A DNA stretch of 64,000 bases, from contig CP101406.1 in the NCBI GenBank assembly GCA_024758765.1, positions 1,922,001-1,986,000 of the forward strand, read 5' to 3'. The position numbers and the translations under genes were made by a program. The notes beneath the pieces are model-generated. The model saw nothing but the letters and a program-made list of their open reading frames with translations. It did not search any database and was not told the DNA's origin. The stretch comes from Mycobacterium sp. SVM_VP21 (GTDB lineage: Bacteria; Actinomycetota; Actinomycetes; Mycobacteriales; Mycobacteriaceae). This document shows, piece after piece, positions 20,790 through 32,563 of the stretch. Position 1 is the stretch's first letter. Every line of letters begins with the position of its first letter.

Positions 20790-21050
20790 AGCACACCTGA
20801 ATCCATTGTCGCCGAACCCGTTTCGGTCAACATGACAAATGCCTCCTACGATTCCGTTGACGGCAACGCCGTCGCCAATGGGTCCGCCAATGATGCCACG
20901 TCCGCAGGTGGGTGGTTGAGCCGAAATGCTGGTCGGCATCGCCTGATTGGGCAGCCGAATTTCCCCCAGCGCTGCTGAGACATCAGCGCCGTAAAAGCAC
21001 TCAAAAACTTGATCCGACAAGACATCACCGACATGGGTTCGTCGCAGAAT

Positions 21051-21056
21051 AGGGAG
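21051..21056 (+). promoter_or_regulatory. RBS deciding the PGRS-2 start
   Basis: AGGGAG is 6 nt upstream of ATG 21063. The sequence ATAGGGAGTCCCACATG parallels ATAGGAAATCCCAAATG in front of PGRS-1, which fixes both starts at homologous positions. The 273 bp between the mbtK-like start and PGRS-2 should hold divergent promoters, but I see no clear boxes. Confidence 0.7.
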
Positions 21057-21062
21057 TCCCAC

Positions 21063-24000
21063 ATGACTGGAAAGCAGCACCGCGCAGAGCGTCGTGGTTT
21101 CACTGGCGCAGTTCGTCGCCAGGGTGGCCGAGTGGCGGCTATGGGTAGTGCGGTTGGGGCGTTTTTGGCGTTTGGGATGGCGCCGTTGTCGGCGGCTCCG
21201 GTTGCGCATGCTGATGAGCTGGATTGGGTTGTTGATCTGGTTGGTGCGGATTTGGCTGGGGCGCTTGGGGATTTGGGTCAGGCGTCGTCGTGGGAGACGT
21301 TGTTTGATCAGGCTTCGTGGGAGCCGTTGCTGTCGAATGTGGGTTTGTCGTTTGATGCGTCGTTGGCGGGTGTGCCGGGGTCGGCTGCTGCTGATGATTG
21401 GTTTGGGTCGTTGTTCTATGACCCGTGGCATGACTTGGGTCAGGCGTGGATCAATAGTTCGTTTGGGTCTGCGGTTAATGACGTCATCAATATTTTCGGG
21501 TTCGGTCAGATTCTGATCGGTAATGGTGCCGACGGTATTGATGGTGGTACGGCGGCGCAGGCTGCTGGTGGTGCTGGTGGTTTGTGGTTCGGTGATGGTG
21601 GTGCTGGTGGTACGGCTGCTGATGGCACTGGTGGTGTTGGTGGTTCGGCGGGCATGTTCGGCGATGGTGGCGCCGGTGGTGCGGGTCTTGATGGTGGTGA
21701 CGGTGGCGCCGGTGGTAACGGTGGCTGGTGGATGGGTATCGGCGGTGATGGTGGTGCTGCGGGTGCTGGTATCGCTGGTGGTGCCGGTGGTGTTGGTGGT
21801 GCCGGTGGTGATGGCATTGGTTTGGCGTTCGGTTCGGGCGGTAATGGTGGTCTCGGTGGCGATGGTGCGGTGGGTGCTGCGGGGGCGGTTGTTGGTGCTG
21901 GGCTGAATGGTCTTGCCGGTGCCAATGGTGGTGCTGGTGGTAATGGTGGTGCTGGTGGTAAGGGTTCGTGGCTGATCGGTTCCGGTGGTTCCGGTGGTGC
22001 TGGTGGTCAGGGTGCCAACGGTGGTGCTGGTAGCGATGGTGGTGATGGCATCGACGCCACCACTGCGGGCGCTGACGGTGGCGCGGCCGGCAACGGTGGC
22101 AACGGTGGCACTGGTGGTGCCGCCGGTCTTGGCGGTGCCGGTGGCTCGGGTGGTCTGCTGGGTTCCTCGGGCACTGGTGGTGCCGGTGGTCACGGCGGCA
22201 ATGGTGGTGCGGCTGGTGTTGGTGGTAACGGTGGCGACGGCGCCGACGGCGATGGCGCTCACATCGATGGTGGTGCCGGTGGCCGTGGTGGTGACGCGGG
22301 TGTGGCCGGTGCCGGCGGTGCGGGTTCGACGTCGGGTACCGCGGGTGCTGCGGGTGCGGCGGCGACCGGTGGTGGTAACGGTGGCCGTGGTGGTGACGGT
22401 GCCGACGCCACGATCGCCGGTGGTGCCGGTGGCGCCGGTGGCCGCGGTGGTGACGCGGGCTCGCTGGGCAATGGTGGCGCCGGTGGTGTCGGTGGTGACG
22501 GCGCGGCCGGTGTGGCCGGGCACACCGATGCCAACGGTGATGGCACGACGGGCCTGTCCGGTGGCGCCGGTGGTGTCGGCGGCGCCGGCGGTGAGGGCGG
22601 TTCGCAAGCCGGTAATGGCGGTGTCGGTGGTGCCGGCGGCCGTGGTGGCACCGGTGGCATCGGTGGTGCCGGCAAGGATGGCACCGCGGGTGTGAATGCG
22701 GCTGCCGGTAGCGGCGCCAACGGTGGCGACGGTGGTGACGCCTCCAGCACGGCCGGTAACGGTGGTGTCGGTGGTGTGGGTGGCGATGGTGGCGCGGGTG
22801 GTTCCTCGGCGCACGGCACCGCGGGTGCCCACGGTGCCGGTGGTATCGGTGGCGACGGCGGCGCCGCGGGCGCGACCGGCGTCGGTGGCAACGGCGGTGA
22901 TGGTGCTGGTGGTGGCACCGGGGCCGCGGCCGGCAACGGTGGTAAGGGCGGTGCCGGTGGTGCCATCGGTCTCGGTGGCGCGGGTGGTGCCGGCGGCTCC
23001 AGTGGCGGCTCTACCCAGGCGGCCTCGGGCACGGCAGGCGCGGACGGTGCCGGTGGCAACGGTGGTAGCGGTGGTAACGGTGGTCAAGGCCAGGTCCTTG
23101 GCGACGGCACGGTACAGGCCGGTGGCCAGGGCGGTAACGGTGGCGACGCCGGTGCGGTCGGCAACGGTGGTGCCGGTGGTGCGGGTGGCCAGGGCGCGAC
23201 GGGCACGGCGGGTGGTACGAACATCAGCGGTGACGGCACCGACGGCGTTGCCGGTGGTGCCGGTGGTGCGGGTGGCATCGGTGGTGCAGGCGGTACGACC
23301 TCGGGCAATGGTGGCGCCGGTGGTACGGGCGGCGTAGGTGGCACCGGTGGTGCCGGCGGTCACGGCCTCGACGGCCAGGCCGGCCTCGACGCGGTGGCCG
23401 GCAGCGGCGGCGACGGCACCGTCGGTATCGGCGGCGGCGACAGCGGCAATGGCGGCGCCGGTGGCGCCGGCGGCCAGGGCGGTGCCGGTGGCACCGCCAC
23501 CGCGGGCAATGCAGGCGTTGACGGCACCGGTGGCCAGGGTGGCACCGGTGGTGCGGCCGGTAACGCAGGCAACGGCGGTAGCGGCGGTGACGGTGCGGGT
23601 GGCGGCAACAACGCCACGGCCGGATCCGGTGCACAGGGCGGCACCGGCGGTAACCGCGGCGCGGCTGGCGCCGGTGGCGCCGGTGGCTGGAACGCAGACA
23701 ACAGCGCTCAGGCGGACCAGGGCGCGAACGGTGCCGAAGGCGGCGGCGGCAACGGTGGCTCCGGTGGCCGCGGCGGCGACGGCGAGCTGCTCGCCGGCAA
23801 CGTGGCCCAGGCCGGTGGAAACGGTGGCGCCGGCGGCACGGCCGGAACCGACGGCGACGGCGGTGTGGGTGGTGCTGGTGGCAACGGCGCTGCCGCGGCT
23901 AACGGGACCACCGTTGGCAATAACGGCACCACCGGTGGAACCGGCGCGATCGGTGGCGACGGTGGCGCGGGTGGCCTCGGTGGCTCGAACTCGGGCAACG

Positions 24001-27000
24001 GCGGCACAGGCGGTGCCGGTGGTAACGGCGGTGCCGGTGGTGACGGTGGTGCGGCTCTCGATGCCACCGACGCCGCGCCCGACAGCTCCGGCGGCAACGG
24101 CGGCGGCGCAGGGGCCGGCGGCGCGGGCGGTAACGGCGGTGTCGGTGGCGCGGCGGCCAACGGGGCCGGCGGGACCGGTGGCGCAGCGGGCACCGGGGGT
24201 AACGCCGGTACCGCCGCGGACGGCGGCCAGGGCATCGGTGGTGGCGGTGCTGCCAACGCCGGTAGCGGAGGCAACGGCGGCGACGGCGCCGTCGGCGGTG
24301 CGTCGGGTAACGCTGGAGCCGGCGGCGCCGGTGCCGAGCAAGGTGCCGCTGGCGCCGACGGCACCGCGGGTACCAACGCCGACGGTGGTAGGGGTGGCCG
24401 CGGTGGCGACGGCTTCGGTTTGATCGGTGGATCCAACACCGGCCAGGGCGGTGGCACCGGTGGCCAGGGCGGCAACGCGGGGGCGATCGGCAACGGCGGC
24501 AATGGCGGTACCGGCGGTACGGGCGCGACCGTCGACGGCGAGACGGACCCCAACGGCAACGGCACCGACGGCTATGCCGGTGGTGTCGGCGGCACGGGCG
24601 GTCAGGGCGGTGCCGGCGGTACCACCTCCGGCAACGGCGGTGCCGGTGGTGTCGGCGGTATCGGTGGCAACGGTGGTGCCGGCGGTGCGGGGGCGGACGC
24701 CACCGTGGCCGACACCGACGGAGGCAACGGCGGCAACGCCGGAACCGGCGGTAACGGCGGTAACGGCGGCCAGGGTGGTGCGGCAACCGACGGTGTCGGG
24801 GGCGCGGGCGGCAACTCTGGCTACGGCGGCGACGGCGGCGCCGCGGGCGTCGGCGGTAAGGGCCTTGGTGGCGGCGGCGGAGACAACGCCGGTAACGGCG
24901 GTAAGGGCGGCGCCGGCGCCGACGGTGGCCTGGCCGGCACCGTCGGGACCGGTGGAATGGGCACCACAAACGGTGCCGACGGCAGTGCCGGCCAGGACGG
25001 AAGCGCCAGCGACGGTGGAGCCGGCGGGCAGGGTGGCGTCGGTGAAGGCCTGATCGCAGGCACCAACGTTGGCCAGGGTGGCGGCAACGGCGGGATCGGC
25101 GGCAACGCATCCACCGTGGGTAACGGTGGTGCCGGTGGTGCTGGCGGCGTCGGCGCCACCGTGGACGGCATCACCGACCCCAATGGCAATGGCACTGCTG
25201 GTGCGGTCGGTGGTGTCGGTGGCAACGGTGGTACCGGTGGTGCTGGTGGCACCACGTCGGGCAATGGTGGCGCGGGCGGTAACGCCGGCAAGGGCGGCAA
25301 CGGTGGTGCCGGTGGTGCCGGCGCGGACGCGACGGTGGCCGACACCGCCGGCGGCAACGGCGGTAACGCCGGCGCCGGCGGCCAGGGTGGTTCCGGTGGC
25401 CAGGGTGGAGACGCCGCCGGCGGCACCGGCGGTGTCGGTGGTAACGCCGGTGCCGGCGGTAATGCCGGTGCGGCTGGCGCCGGTGGCAAGGGCCTCGGTG
25501 GCGGCGGCGCGGCCAACGCGGGCGCGGGCGGCGCGGGCGGCGACGGCGCCGACGGTGCCGCCGCGGGCACCGCGGGTGCAGGTGGCTCCGGCAGCGACGG
25601 CGACGGCGCCGACGGTGGCGGCGGCGTGGCCGGTATCGGCAGCGACGGCGGCGCGGGCGGCAATGGCGGCGCCGGCACGGGTCTGATCAGCGGCAGTAGT
25701 GACACGGGCCAGGGCGGTGGCGCCGGCGGGCACGGCGGTAACGCCGCGTCGGTGGGCACCGGCGGTGTCGGCGGCAACGGTGGCGCAGGTGCGGCCGGTG
25801 AGAATGGCGCCACCTTGAGTGACGGCAACGGCACCAACGGCACGCACGGCGGCGCCGGCGGTGCTGGTGGTGTCGGTGGTGCTGGCGGTACGGATGCCGG
25901 CAACGGCGGCGCGGGCGGCAAGGGCGGTGTTGGCGGCGCCGGCGGTAACGCTGGCCACGGTGCCGATGGCACGTCCGCCCCGGTCACGCCGGGCACGGGG
26001 GCGTCCGGTGCTAACGGAACCAATGGCGGCAACGGTGGTGTCGGCGGTAACGGCGGTATCGGTGGTGACGGTGGTGCCGGCGGTACCTCCAGCCACGGCA
26101 GCGCCGGCGTGGACGGATCCGGTGGCACCGGTGGCAACGCCGGCAACGCCGGCAACGCCGGCAACGGCGGTCGCGGTGCCGACGGCACCGGTGGTGGCAG
26201 CGGTGCGGCGGCCGGCAACGGCGGCAACGGGGGCGACGGCGGGGTACGCGGCACGGCGGGTACCGCGGGTACGGGCGGCTGGAACGCCGGGCACACCAGT
26301 CAGGCGGCCGACGGCAACGCCGGCACCTCGGCCACCGGCGGCAACGGTGGAGCGGGCGGTAAGGGCGGCACGGGTGTGCTCCTCGCCGACGGCACCGCGC
26401 AGATGGGCGGCGCCGGTGGTGACGGCGGTAATGCTGGACCGGTCGGCAACGGTGGTGCCGGCGGCAACGGTGGTGCCGGCGCGGCCGGCGCGACGGGATC
26501 GACTGCGCTGGCCAACGGCGGTACCGGTGGCAACGGCGCGGCCGGTGGTAGCGCGGGCAACGGCGGTAAGGGCGGCTCGGTCTCCGGCAATGGCGGTCAG
26601 GGCGGTATCGGTGGTGCTGGCGGCAACGGTGGTGCCGGTGGTGCTGGCGTTCAAGGCCTCGCTGGCGCCGACGCTGGCGCGGGAAGCGGCGGCGACGGTG
26701 GCAACGGCACCGACGGTGGTAACGGTGGTCAGGGCGGTAACGGCGGCAACGGTGGTGCCGGCGGCCACGGCGGTAGCGCCACGAACGGCAATGCTGGACT
26801 CAATGGCAGCGGTGGTATCGGTGGCAACGCTGGCGCGGCCGGTAACGCGGGCGACGGTGGTCGCGGCGGCAACGGCGCCGGCGGTGGCACCGACGACACC
26901 GCTGGGCACGGTGGCAACGGTGGTGTCGGTGGCGACCGCGGTACCGCTGGTACCGCCGGCAAGGGCGGCTTGAACGGTGACGGTGTCACCTACCGGTCTG

Positions 27001-30000
27001 ACGGTGCGGCCGGTGCGGCCGCTGGCGGCGGCAACGGCGGCGCCGGTGGTGCCGGTGGCAACGGCGCGATGCTCGCTGACGGTACGACCGGCCAAGCCGG
27101 CGGTTACGGCGGTCACGGTGGCGCGGCCGGTGCGATCGGTACCGGTGGCGTGGGTGGCGCCGGCGGTCACGGTGGCAACGGCGCGGCCGGTTCAACCGAC
27201 ATCGGCGGTAACGGGACCCTCGGTGGTGACGGTGGAACCGGTGGCGCTGGCGGCAACGGTGGTGCAGGTGGCACCACCTCCGGTGCTGCGGGTGCCGGCG
27301 GTGCCGGTGGCGTCGGCGGTAGTGGCGGCAACGGTGGCGACGGCGTCTTCGGCGCCGCCGGAAGCACCGGCGGTAACGGTGGCCTGGGCGGCAACGCGGC
27401 CGCCGGTGGTGCCGGTGGCCAGGGTGGTGCGGCCAGCAACGGTGCCGGTGGCGTCGGTGGTGCCGGCGGTAACGCCGGTAACGCCGGCAATGGTGGCGCG
27501 GGCGGCAACGGCGGCGCCGGTGGCGTCGATGCCACTGCCGGCAACGGCGGTGTCGGCGGCAACGGCGGTGACCGGGACCTCGGTGGTGCCGGCGGTAGTG
27601 GCGGTGTCGGCCAGGGCGGCGTTCAGGCCGCCGACGGCCAGGACGGCACCAACGGCTCCGGCGGCGACGGTGGTGCCGGCGGTAACGGTGGCGCCGGCCA
27701 GACCTTGGGTGACGGCTCGGCGCAGGACGGTGGTTCCGGCGGTAAGGGCGGCAACGCCGGGGCGATCGGCACCGGCGGCAAGGGCGGTAACGGCGGCGTC
27801 GGCTCGGCCGGCCTCGACGGTGGCACCGACATCAACGGCGACGGCACGGCCGGTACCGCAGGTGGCCACGGTGGTAGCGGCGGCCAGGGTGGCAACGGCG
27901 GCCTCACGGCGGGCAACGGTGGTGTCGGTGGTGTCGGTGGCGCCGGTGGTGCCGGTGGCCACGGCGGCGCCGGCGACAACGGTGCCACCGGAACCAATGC
28001 ATCGGCCGGCAGCGGCGACAACGGCGGCAACGGCGGCGACGCCACCAGCACCAACGGTGACGGTGGCGCCGGTGGTAACGGCGGTAGCGGTGGAATCGGC
28101 GGTGACGCCACCAACGGCAACGTCGGCGCCGCCGGTGCCGGCGGCAAGGGCGGTGCTGGCGGCAACACCGGTGACGGCGCCAACGGTGGTAATGGCGGTT
28201 CGGGCGCCGGCGGTGGCAGCGACGTGATCGCCGGATCCGGCGGTGACGGCGGCCACGGCGGTCTTGCCGGCAACGCGGGCCAGGGCGGCACCGGCGGCAC
28301 CGGAGGCGACGGCACTGCTGCCTCAGACGGTCAGGACGGTCTGGTGCTCGGCGGCAACGGCGGCCACGGCGGCCACGGCGGTAACGCGGCAGTCGGCCAA
28401 ACCGGCGGTAACGGCGGCACCGGCGGCGCGGCCGGTGAGGTCGGACAGGGCGGTATCGGAGGCGACGGCGGCGCCGGGGCCAACGGGGTGGCTGGAGCCG
28501 CCAGCGGCAACAACGGCACCGACGGCACGGCCGGTACGGCCGGCGGCAACGGTGGTGCCGGTGGTGCCGGCGGCTCCCTCTCCGGTGACGGCGGCGCCGG
28601 CGGCCGCGGCGGTATCGGTGGCAACGGCGGGGCCGGCGGCAATGCCGCCAACGGCACTGCGGGAACCAACGCCACAGCCGGTACCGGTGCCAACGGCGGC
28701 AACGGAGGCGACGCGACCGGCCAGGCCGGTGCCGGCGGCGCCGGAGGTGCCGGCGGCCAAGGTGGTGCCGGCGGTGCGGCGACCGTCGGCAACGACGGTG
28801 CCGACGGTTCTGGCGGCCACGGCGGCGACGGCGGCAAGGGCGGCAACGCCGGTGTCGGCGGTCGCGGCGGTGACGGCGCGGGCGGCGGCACCAATGCCGC
28901 CGCGGGATCCGGCGGTAAGGGCGGCAACAGCAGCAGCACGGCCGGTGCGGGCGGTGCAGCCGGTACTGGTGGTCTCGGTGGTGACGGCGTCACCCAGGCC
29001 GACAATGGCACCACCGGCAGCGGCGGTGCGATCGCCGCTGGCGGTGCCGGCGGTAACGGCGGCAACGGCGTCACGCTGGGCAGCGGCCTCGCGCAGGTCG
29101 GCGGTAACGGTGGTGTCGGCGGCAACTCCACGGCTGAGTTCGGCAACGGTGGTGCCGGCGGTAACGGCGGTAACGGCGCTGCCGGCACGTCGGGGGCCAA
29201 TGCCGCGACCGGTGCCGGCGCCAACGGCGGTAACGGCGGTAACGGCGGTGCGGCCGGCGAGCACGGCACTGGTGGAACCGGCGGTAAAGCCGGCAACGGC
29301 GGCGCAGGCGGCGCCAACACCACGACCGGTGTGACCGGTTCCGCCGGCCAGAACGTGCCCCTGGACCCCCAGGGCAAGGGCATGGCCGGTGGCAGCGGCG
29401 GCCAGGGTGGCAAGGGTGCCACCGGGTTCGCCGGCGGTGCCGGTGGTGTCGGTGGTGTCGGTGGTGCTGGTGGCACCATCTCCGGTGACGGTGGCCAGGG
29501 TGGTATCGGTGGCCTTGGTGGCGACGGCGGCAAGGGTGGCACCGGTGGTACCGGCGGACAGGGTGGTACCGGCGCCGACGGCTCCCTCGGCCTGCCCGGG
29601 CGGCAAGGCGGCACCGGCGGTATCGGTGGTCTGGGTGGCGACGGCGGCCTCGGTGGCGCGGCCGGTCAGGGCGGTGCCGGCGGTGTGGCCCTCGGTGACG
29701 GTAAGGCCGGTGAGCACGGTGACGGTGGCGAGGCCGGCAACGGTGGCCAGGGCGGCGCCGGTGGTGTCGGCGGCAAGGGTGGTACCGGCGGTAAGGGCTA
29801 TGGCGGCTTCCTTGGCCAGGGTAAGGGCGCTCCGGGCGCCGGCGGCACCGGTGGCAAGGGTGGTAACGGCGGTACCGGTGGTACCGGTGGCGAGGGTCTT
29901 GAAGGTCCCGGCTCCGGTGGTGACGGCGGCGCCGGTGGTACCGCCGGTGGCGGTGGCGGTGCCGGTGCAACCAACGGGACGAGCGGCGGGACGCCGAAAC

Positions 30001-30053
30001 CCGGCGTCCCGGGGGGACCCGGCCAGGGCGGCCAAACCGGCCAGCACGGCTAA
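21063..30053 (+). CDS. Giant PGRS repeat protein without PE domain (PGRS-2)
   Basis: This protein of about 2996 aa has the same plan as PGRS-1: Arg-rich leader, [15 protein letters not shown] hydrophobic core, AHA cleavage site, WINSSFG domain, LIGNGADG, then GGA/GGX repeats. From about 21146 it is base-for-base the same as PGRS-1 (from 10815) for roughly 920 bp, although the first 27 codons differ. A second near-identical block lies around 25178-25400 (PGRS-1 14779-15000). Higher-order repeat boxes recur at about 23.1, 23.8, 24.4, 25.0, 25.7, 26.4, 27.1, 27.7, 28.4 and 29.1 kb. The tail is less repetitive and ends [11 protein letters not shown]. Likely exported or surface-exposed; function unknown. 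Confidence 0.85.
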   Translation: MTGKQHRAERRGFTGAVRRQGGRVAAMGSAVGAFLAFGMAPLSAAPVAHADELDWVVDLVGADLAGALGDLGQASSWETLFDQASWEPLLSNVGLSFDASLAGVPGSAAADDWFGSLFYDPWHDLGQAWINSSFGSAVNDVINIFGFGQILIGNGADGIDGGTAAQAAGGAGGLWFGDGGAGGTAADGTGGVGGSAGMFGDGGAGGAGLDGGDGGAGGNGGWWMGIGGDGGAAGAGIAGGAGGVGGAGGDGIGLAFGSGGNGGLGGDGAVGAAGAVVGAGLNGLAGANGGAGGNGGAGGKGSWLIGSGGSGGAGGQGANGGAGSDGGDGIDATTAGADGGAAGNGGNGGTGGAAGLGGAGGSGGLLGSSGTGGAGGHGGNGGAAGVGGNGGDGADGDGAHIDGGAGGRGGDAGVAGAGGAGSTSGTAGAAGAAATGGGNGGRGGDGADATIAGGAGGAGGRGGDAGSLGNGGAGGVGGDGAAGVAGHTDANGDGTTGLSGGAGGVGGAGGEGGSQAGNGGVGGAGGRGGTGGIGGAGKDGTAGVNAAAGSGANGGDGGDASSTAGNGGVGGVGGDGGAGGSSAHGTAGAHGAGGIGGDGGAAGATGVGGNGGDGAGGGTGAAAGNGGKGGAGGAIGLGGAGGAGGSSGGSTQAASGTAGADGAGGNGGSGGNGGQGQVLGDGTVQAGGQGGNGGDAGAVGNGGAGGAGGQGATGTAGGTNISGDGTDGVAGGAGGAGGIGGAGGTTSGNGGAGGTGGVGGTGGAGGHGLDGQAGLDAVAGSGGDGTVGIGGGDSGNGGAGGAGGQGGAGGTATAGNAGVDGTGGQGGTGGAAGNAGNGGSGGDGAGGGNNATAGSGAQGGTGGNRGAAGAGGAGGWNADNSAQADQGANGAEGGGGNGGSGGRGGDGELLAGNVAQAGGNGGAGGTAGTDGDGGVGGAGGNGAAAANGTTVGNNGTTGGTGAIGGDGGAGGLGGSNSGNGGTGGAGGNGGAGGDGGAALDATDAAPDSSGGNGGGAGAGGAGGNGGVGGAAANGAGGTGGAAGTGGNAGTAADGGQGIGGGGAANAGSGGNGGDGAVGGASGNAGAGGAGAEQGAAGADGTAGTNADGGRGGRGGDGFGLIGGSNTGQGGGTGGQGGNAGAIGNGGNGGTGGTGATVDGETDPNGNGTDGYAGGVGGTGGQGGAGGTTSGNGGAGGVGGIGGNGGAGGAGADATVADTDGGNGGNAGTGGNGGNGGQGGAATDGVGGAGGNSGYGGDGGAAGVGGKGLGGGGGDNAGNGGKGGAGADGGLAGTVGTGGMGTTNGADGSAGQDGSASDGGAGGQGGVGEGLIAGTNVGQGGGNGGIGGNASTVGNGGAGGAGGVGATVDGITDPNGNGTAGAVGGVGGNGGTGGAGGTTSGNGGAGGNAGKGGNGGAGGAGADATVADTAGGNGGNAGAGGQGGSGGQGGDAAGGTGGVGGNAGAGGNAGAAGAGGKGLGGGGAANAGAGGAGGDGADGAAAGTAGAGGSGSDGDGADGGGGVAGIGSDGGAGGNGGAGTGLISGSSDTGQGGGAGGHGGNAASVGTGGVGGNGGAGAAGENGATLSDGNGTNGTHGGAGGAGGVGGAGGTDAGNGGAGGKGGVGGAGGNAGHGADGTSAPVTPGTGASGANGTNGGNGGVGGNGGIGGDGGAGGTSSHGSAGVDGSGGTGGNAGNAGNAGNGGRGADGTGGGSGAAAGNGGNGGDGGVRGTAGTAGTGGWNAGHTSQAADGNAGTSATGGNGGAGGKGGTGVLLADGTAQMGGAGGDGGNAGPVGNGGAGGNGGAGAAGATGSTALANGGTGGNGAAGGSAGNGGKGGSVSGNGGQGGIGGAGGNGGAGGAGVQGLAGADAGAGSGGDGGNGTDGGNGGQGGNGGNGGAGGHGGSATNGNAGLNGSGGIGGNAGAAGNAGDGGRGGNGAGGGTDDTAGHGGNGGVGGDRGTAGTAGKGGLNGDGVTYRSDGAAGAAAGGGNGGAGGAGGNGAMLADGTTGQAGGYGGHGGAAGAIGTGGVGGAGGHGGNGAAGSTDIGGNGTLGGDGGTGGAGGNGGAGGTTSGAAGAGGAGGVGGSGGNGGDGVFGAAGSTGGNGGLGGNAAAGGAGGQGGAASNGAGGVGGAGGNAGNAGNGGAGGNGGAGGVDATAGNGGVGGNGGDRDLGGAGGSGGVGQGGVQAADGQDGTNGSGGDGGAGGNGGAGQTLGDGSAQDGGSGGKGGNAGAIGTGGKGGNGGVGSAGLDGGTDINGDGTAGTAGGHGGSGGQGGNGGLTAGNGGVGGVGGAGGAGGHGGAGDNGATGTNASAGSGDNGGNGGDATSTNGDGGAGGNGGSGGIGGDATNGNVGAAGAGGKGGAGGNTGDGANGGNGGSGAGGGSDVIAGSGGDGGHGGLAGNAGQGGTGGTGGDGTAASDGQDGLVLGGNGGHGGHGGNAAVGQTGGNGGTGGAAGEVGQGGIGGDGGAGANGVAGAASGNNGTDGTAGTAGGNGGAGGAGGSLSGDGGAGGRGGIGGNGGAGGNAANGTAGTNATAGTGANGGNGGDATGQAGAGGAGGAGGQGGAGGAATVGNDGADGSGGHGGDGGKGGNAGVGGRGGDGAGGGTNAAAGSGGKGGNSSSTAGAGGAAGTGGLGGDGVTQADNGTTGSGGAIAAGGAGGNGGNGVTLGSGLAQVGGNGGVGGNSTAEFGNGGAGGNGGNGAAGTSGANAATGAGANGGNGGNGGAAGEHGTGGTGGKAGNGGAGGANTTTGVTGSAGQNVPLDPQGKGMAGGSGGQGGKGATGFAGGAGGVGGVGGAGGTISGDGGQGGIGGLGGDGGKGGTGGTGGQGGTGADGSLGLPGRQGGTGGIGGLGGDGGLGGAAGQGGAGGVALGDGKAGEHGDGGEAGNGGQGGAGGVGGKGGTGGKGYGGFLGQGKGAPGAGGTGGKGGNGGTGGTGGEGLEGPGSGGDGGAGGTAGGGGGAGATNGTSGGTPKPGVPGGPGQGGQTGQHG

Positions 30054-30068
30054 TCCGCGCCGAAAGTA

Positions 30069-30110
30069 CGAGGGCCCGGTCCGACATCAGTCGGGCCGGG
30101 CCTCGTGCTT
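30069..30110 (+). terminator. Intrinsic terminator after PGRS-2
   Basis: A GC-rich stem with arms 30069-30085 and 30090-30105 (one bulge and one wobble), loop ATCA, is followed by TGCTTTG. It starts 16 nt after the PGRS-2 stop codon and lies just before the insertion element. Confidence 0.75.
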
Positions 30111-30281
30111 TGTCGGTGCCGCCTAGGAGTCTGCTGAATTAGTGGTCTTCGGGGGCGGGGTGCCTCGCGGCGCTCTCGTTGGCGCTGGTTTGAAGTCAGA
30201 CCCTGAGGTCGACAGAAGAGGTCACCCCGCCGTGGCGATCGTGGCACGGGGTTGGTTTGAAGGCAATGCCCGGGCGCTGAG

Positions 30282-31101
30282 TCAGGCGATGGTCCAGGCG
30301 GTGCCGGTGTGGGTCAGGCCCATGGTGATCAGGCGGCGCAGGTTCAATGCGCCGGCGCGGTGGTGCAGCCAGCGATCGTTCTTGGCTATGCCGCGGTAAC
30401 GCACTTTTCGGTTGCCTCGAGTGAGCCAGGCGATGGAGCGTTCCACCATGGGGCGGTGGCGTCGATATTCGGCTTGCCAGTCGGGATGGCGGGCTGCGGC
30501 GCGCGCAGCGCGCAGCGACTGCTCATGAATGTGGATGGTGAGTTTTCGTCCGCGAACCGCGGTAGTGCAAGCAGACGCCAACGGGCATGAGCGGCAGTGT
30601 CTTTCGAAGGCGGCTCCGCCGCTGGGGCTGATTGGCGTTTGGTGGCCCGCCGGGCACGTCACGATACGGGTGTCAAAGTCGATGGCGAAATCGTCGCTGG
30701 TGAACCCACCGGGCACCGGCGCACGCAACGGCAGCGGTTTGATCACCGCGACGTGGCGGGCATCCGTCAGTGCCACCCGGGCAGCCCCGGTGCCATACGC
30801 CGAATCAGCTAGCACCCGCACCGGGGTGTTTTCGTCGGCGAGCAGCCTAAGTCCGACGACGGCCTCGTGATTGTCGGGGCCGCTGGCCTTGGTCAACTCG
30901 CACTCGGTAATGATTCCGGTGTCGGGTTCGATGGCGATGTGGGCTTTGAACCCGTCCTGGCGCCGGTGCACCGTCTTGTGCGCGTGCCGAGCCTCCGGGT
31001 CGACGGTGGAGATCACTCGATCCCCAGCGACCTTTTGCGCGATGCGCCATTGCCCGTCGGTGCCATCGGAGCCCTCGACCGGCTCGACGTCCTGGCCGGC
31101 G
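30282..31101 (-). pseudogene. IS1182-family transposase, C-terminal part (split)
   Basis: This is the C-terminal portion of a DDE transposase. It carries STVDPEARHAHK, the LADSAYGTG aspartate region, a cysteine cluster (CPAGHQ...CRSCPLASAC) and the VERSIAWLTRGNRKVRYRG end with the candidate catalytic Glu. It is separated from its N-terminal half by the nested IS256-family element. Joining the halves after deleting the insertion and one GGCCGGCG restores frame through ALIAGQDVEPVEG without any other lesion, so the gene was intact when interrupted. An internal ATG at 31016 could give a fragment, which is unlikely to be functional. Confidence 0.9.
31094..31101. repeat. 8-bp target-site duplication, left copy
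   Basis: GGCCGGCG immediately precedes the left end of the IS256-family element. The matching copy is at 32564-32571, just after the right end. Confidence 0.88.
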
Positions 31102-32563
31102 GGGGGTGTCAGATGGTCTGTGTAGGTCCTGGGATGGGAAGGATCTCAGTGCATGGCGACAGACAAGGACGCGGAAGTGAAGTTGGCGGAGGCTGCCTCG
31201 ACTGAGGAGATGGCCGAGGCGCTGCGGGCGTCGGGCGTGGTCGATGACCTGCTGGCCCAGGTCGACGGCGGGCAGGTAGCGCTGACCGGCGATGGCGGGC
31301 TGCTGCCCGGGCTGATCAAGCTCGCCCTGGAGCGGGGGCTGGCTGCGGAGCTGACCGATCATCTGGGCTACGAGAAAGGCGACCCGGTCGGGCGTGAGCT
31401 GCCCAACGCTCGCAACGGCCACTCACCCAAGACGGTGCAGACCGAAGCAGGCCCGGTGCCCCTGGACGTGCCCCGCGACCGGGACGGATCGTTCACGCCG
31501 CGACTGGTACCCAAGGGGCAGCGTCGCCTCGGCGGGCTCGACGACATGATCATCTCCTTGTACGCCGGTGGAATGACGTTGCGCGACATCGCTTTCCACC
31601 TGTCATCGACGCTGGGTACCGAACTGTCGCACGAGACGATCTCCAAGGTCGTCGACGAGATCTCCGATGAGGTCCTCACCTGGCAGCGCCGGCCGCTGGA
31701 GCCGCTGTATCCGGTGATCTTCCTCGACGCGATCGTCGTCAAGGTCAAAGACGGCGGCCACACCCGCAACAAGGCCGCTCACATCGCCGTGGGCGTCGAT
31801 ATGGCCGGGATCAAGCATGTCCTGGGCATCTGGGTCCAGCAGAACGAAGGGGCGGCGTTTTGGGCTTCCGTCTGCGCGGATCTGGCCAACCGCGGGGTGA
31901 GAGACGTGCTGGTCGTGTGCTGCGACGGGCTGACCGGGTTCCCCGAGGCGATCGCAGCGACCTGGTCGCAGGCCGCGGTCCAGACCTGCGTGGTGCACCT
32001 GATCCGCAACGCCCTGCGGTTTGTCTCCTATGCCGAGCGCAAGGCGGTGGCCGCCGCCCTCAAGCCGGTCTACACCGCGGCCAACGCCGAGGCGGCTCGC
32101 GCTGAGTTGGATGCGTTCACCGCATCGGAGCTGGGCAAGAAGAACCCGACGGCAGCAATGGTTTTCCAGCGGGCATGGGAACAGTTCATCCCGTTTCTGG
32201 CGTTCCCGCCCGAGCTGCGGCGGGTGATCTACACGACCAACTCGATCGAGTCGCTGAATTACCAGTTGCGCAAGGTCACCAAGAGCCGCGGGCAATTCCC
32301 CAACGACGCCGCCGTGGTCAAGCTGCTGTGGCTGGCGATCTGCAACATCGAGGACAAACGAGCCGCCGAGCGAGCCAAAGAACGCGGCAAGAAGACCGGC
32401 CGAACAGCCCCGGGCAGGCTCGTGGAAGGACAGGTGGTCACCAACTGGAAGAAAGCGCTCGAACAGCTCGTACTGGTCTACCCAGACCGCGTCGAGCCGT
32501 ACCTGTAAGCACCACAATCGAAGAATTCAGCAAGACGACTTACACAAAAAACTTGACACGCTC
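31102..32563. mobile_element. IS256-family insertion sequence, 1462 bp
   Basis: The left end begins GGGGGTGTCAGATGG and the right end, read inward on the other strand, begins GAGCGTGTCAAG. The two ends match at GTGTCA and again at TGTGTA-GTC further in, typical of imperfect IS256 terminal repeats. Flanking GGCCGGCG copies (31094-31101, 32564-32571) are the target duplication. The element carries one transposase gene on the plus strand and is inserted inside the IS1182-like transposase gene. Confidence 0.9.
31153..32508 (+). CDS. IS256-family transposase
   Basis: This 451-aa transposase has the IS256/mutator pattern. An N-terminal region contains LGYEKGD and NARNGHSPKTV. The first catalytic aspartate lies in FLDAIVVKVKD (about residues 195-205), the second in VLVVCCDGLTGFPEAI, and the glutamate in the FQRAWEQFIPF segment. 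The family's YTTNSIESLNYQLRKVTKSRGQFP motif (written here in part) follows. ATG 31153 is preceded by GGAAGGA at 31137-31143. The frame is full length and shows no lesions, so the element may still be active. It has no antisense or passenger gene. Confidence 0.95.
   Translation: MATDKDAEVKLAEAASTEEMAEALRASGVVDDLLAQVDGGQVALTGDGGLLPGLIKLALERGLAAELTDHLGYEKGDPVGRELPNARNGHSPKTVQTEAGPVPLDVPRDRDGSFTPRLVPKGQRRLGGLDDMIISLYAGGMTLRDIAFHLSSTLGTELSHETISKVVDEISDEVLTWQRRPLEPLYPVIFLDAIVVKVKDGGHTRNKAAHIAVGVDMAGIKHVLGIWVQQNEGAAFWASVCADLANRGVRDVLVVCCDGLTGFPEAIAATWSQAAVQTCVVHLIRNALRFVSYAERKAVAAALKPVYTAANAEAARAELDAFTASELGKKNPTAAMVFQRAWEQFIPFLAFPPELRRVIYTTNSIESLNYQLRKVTKSRGQFPNDAAVVKLLWLAICNIEDKRAAERAKERGKKTGRTAPGRLVEGQVVTNWKKALEQLVLVYPDRVEPYL

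Noticed and set aside
20790..21062. IdeR box upstream of the mbtK-like gene
   Set aside because: Looked for TTAGGTTAGG-type sequence; nothing close was found.
20790..27170. Minus-strand frame extending the mbtK-like gene upstream to over 2300 codons
   Set aside because: The extension is antisense to PGRS-2; only the last 209 codons match a GNAT family.
11200..30000. Dense short repeats resembling a CRISPR array
   Set aside because: Repeats are codon-phased GGX units with no constant-length repeat/spacer pattern and no cas genes nearby.
28323..30047. 574-codon and overlapping minus-strand frames in PGRS-2
   Set aside because: Stop-free because of GGN-rich repeats on the other strand; no family features.
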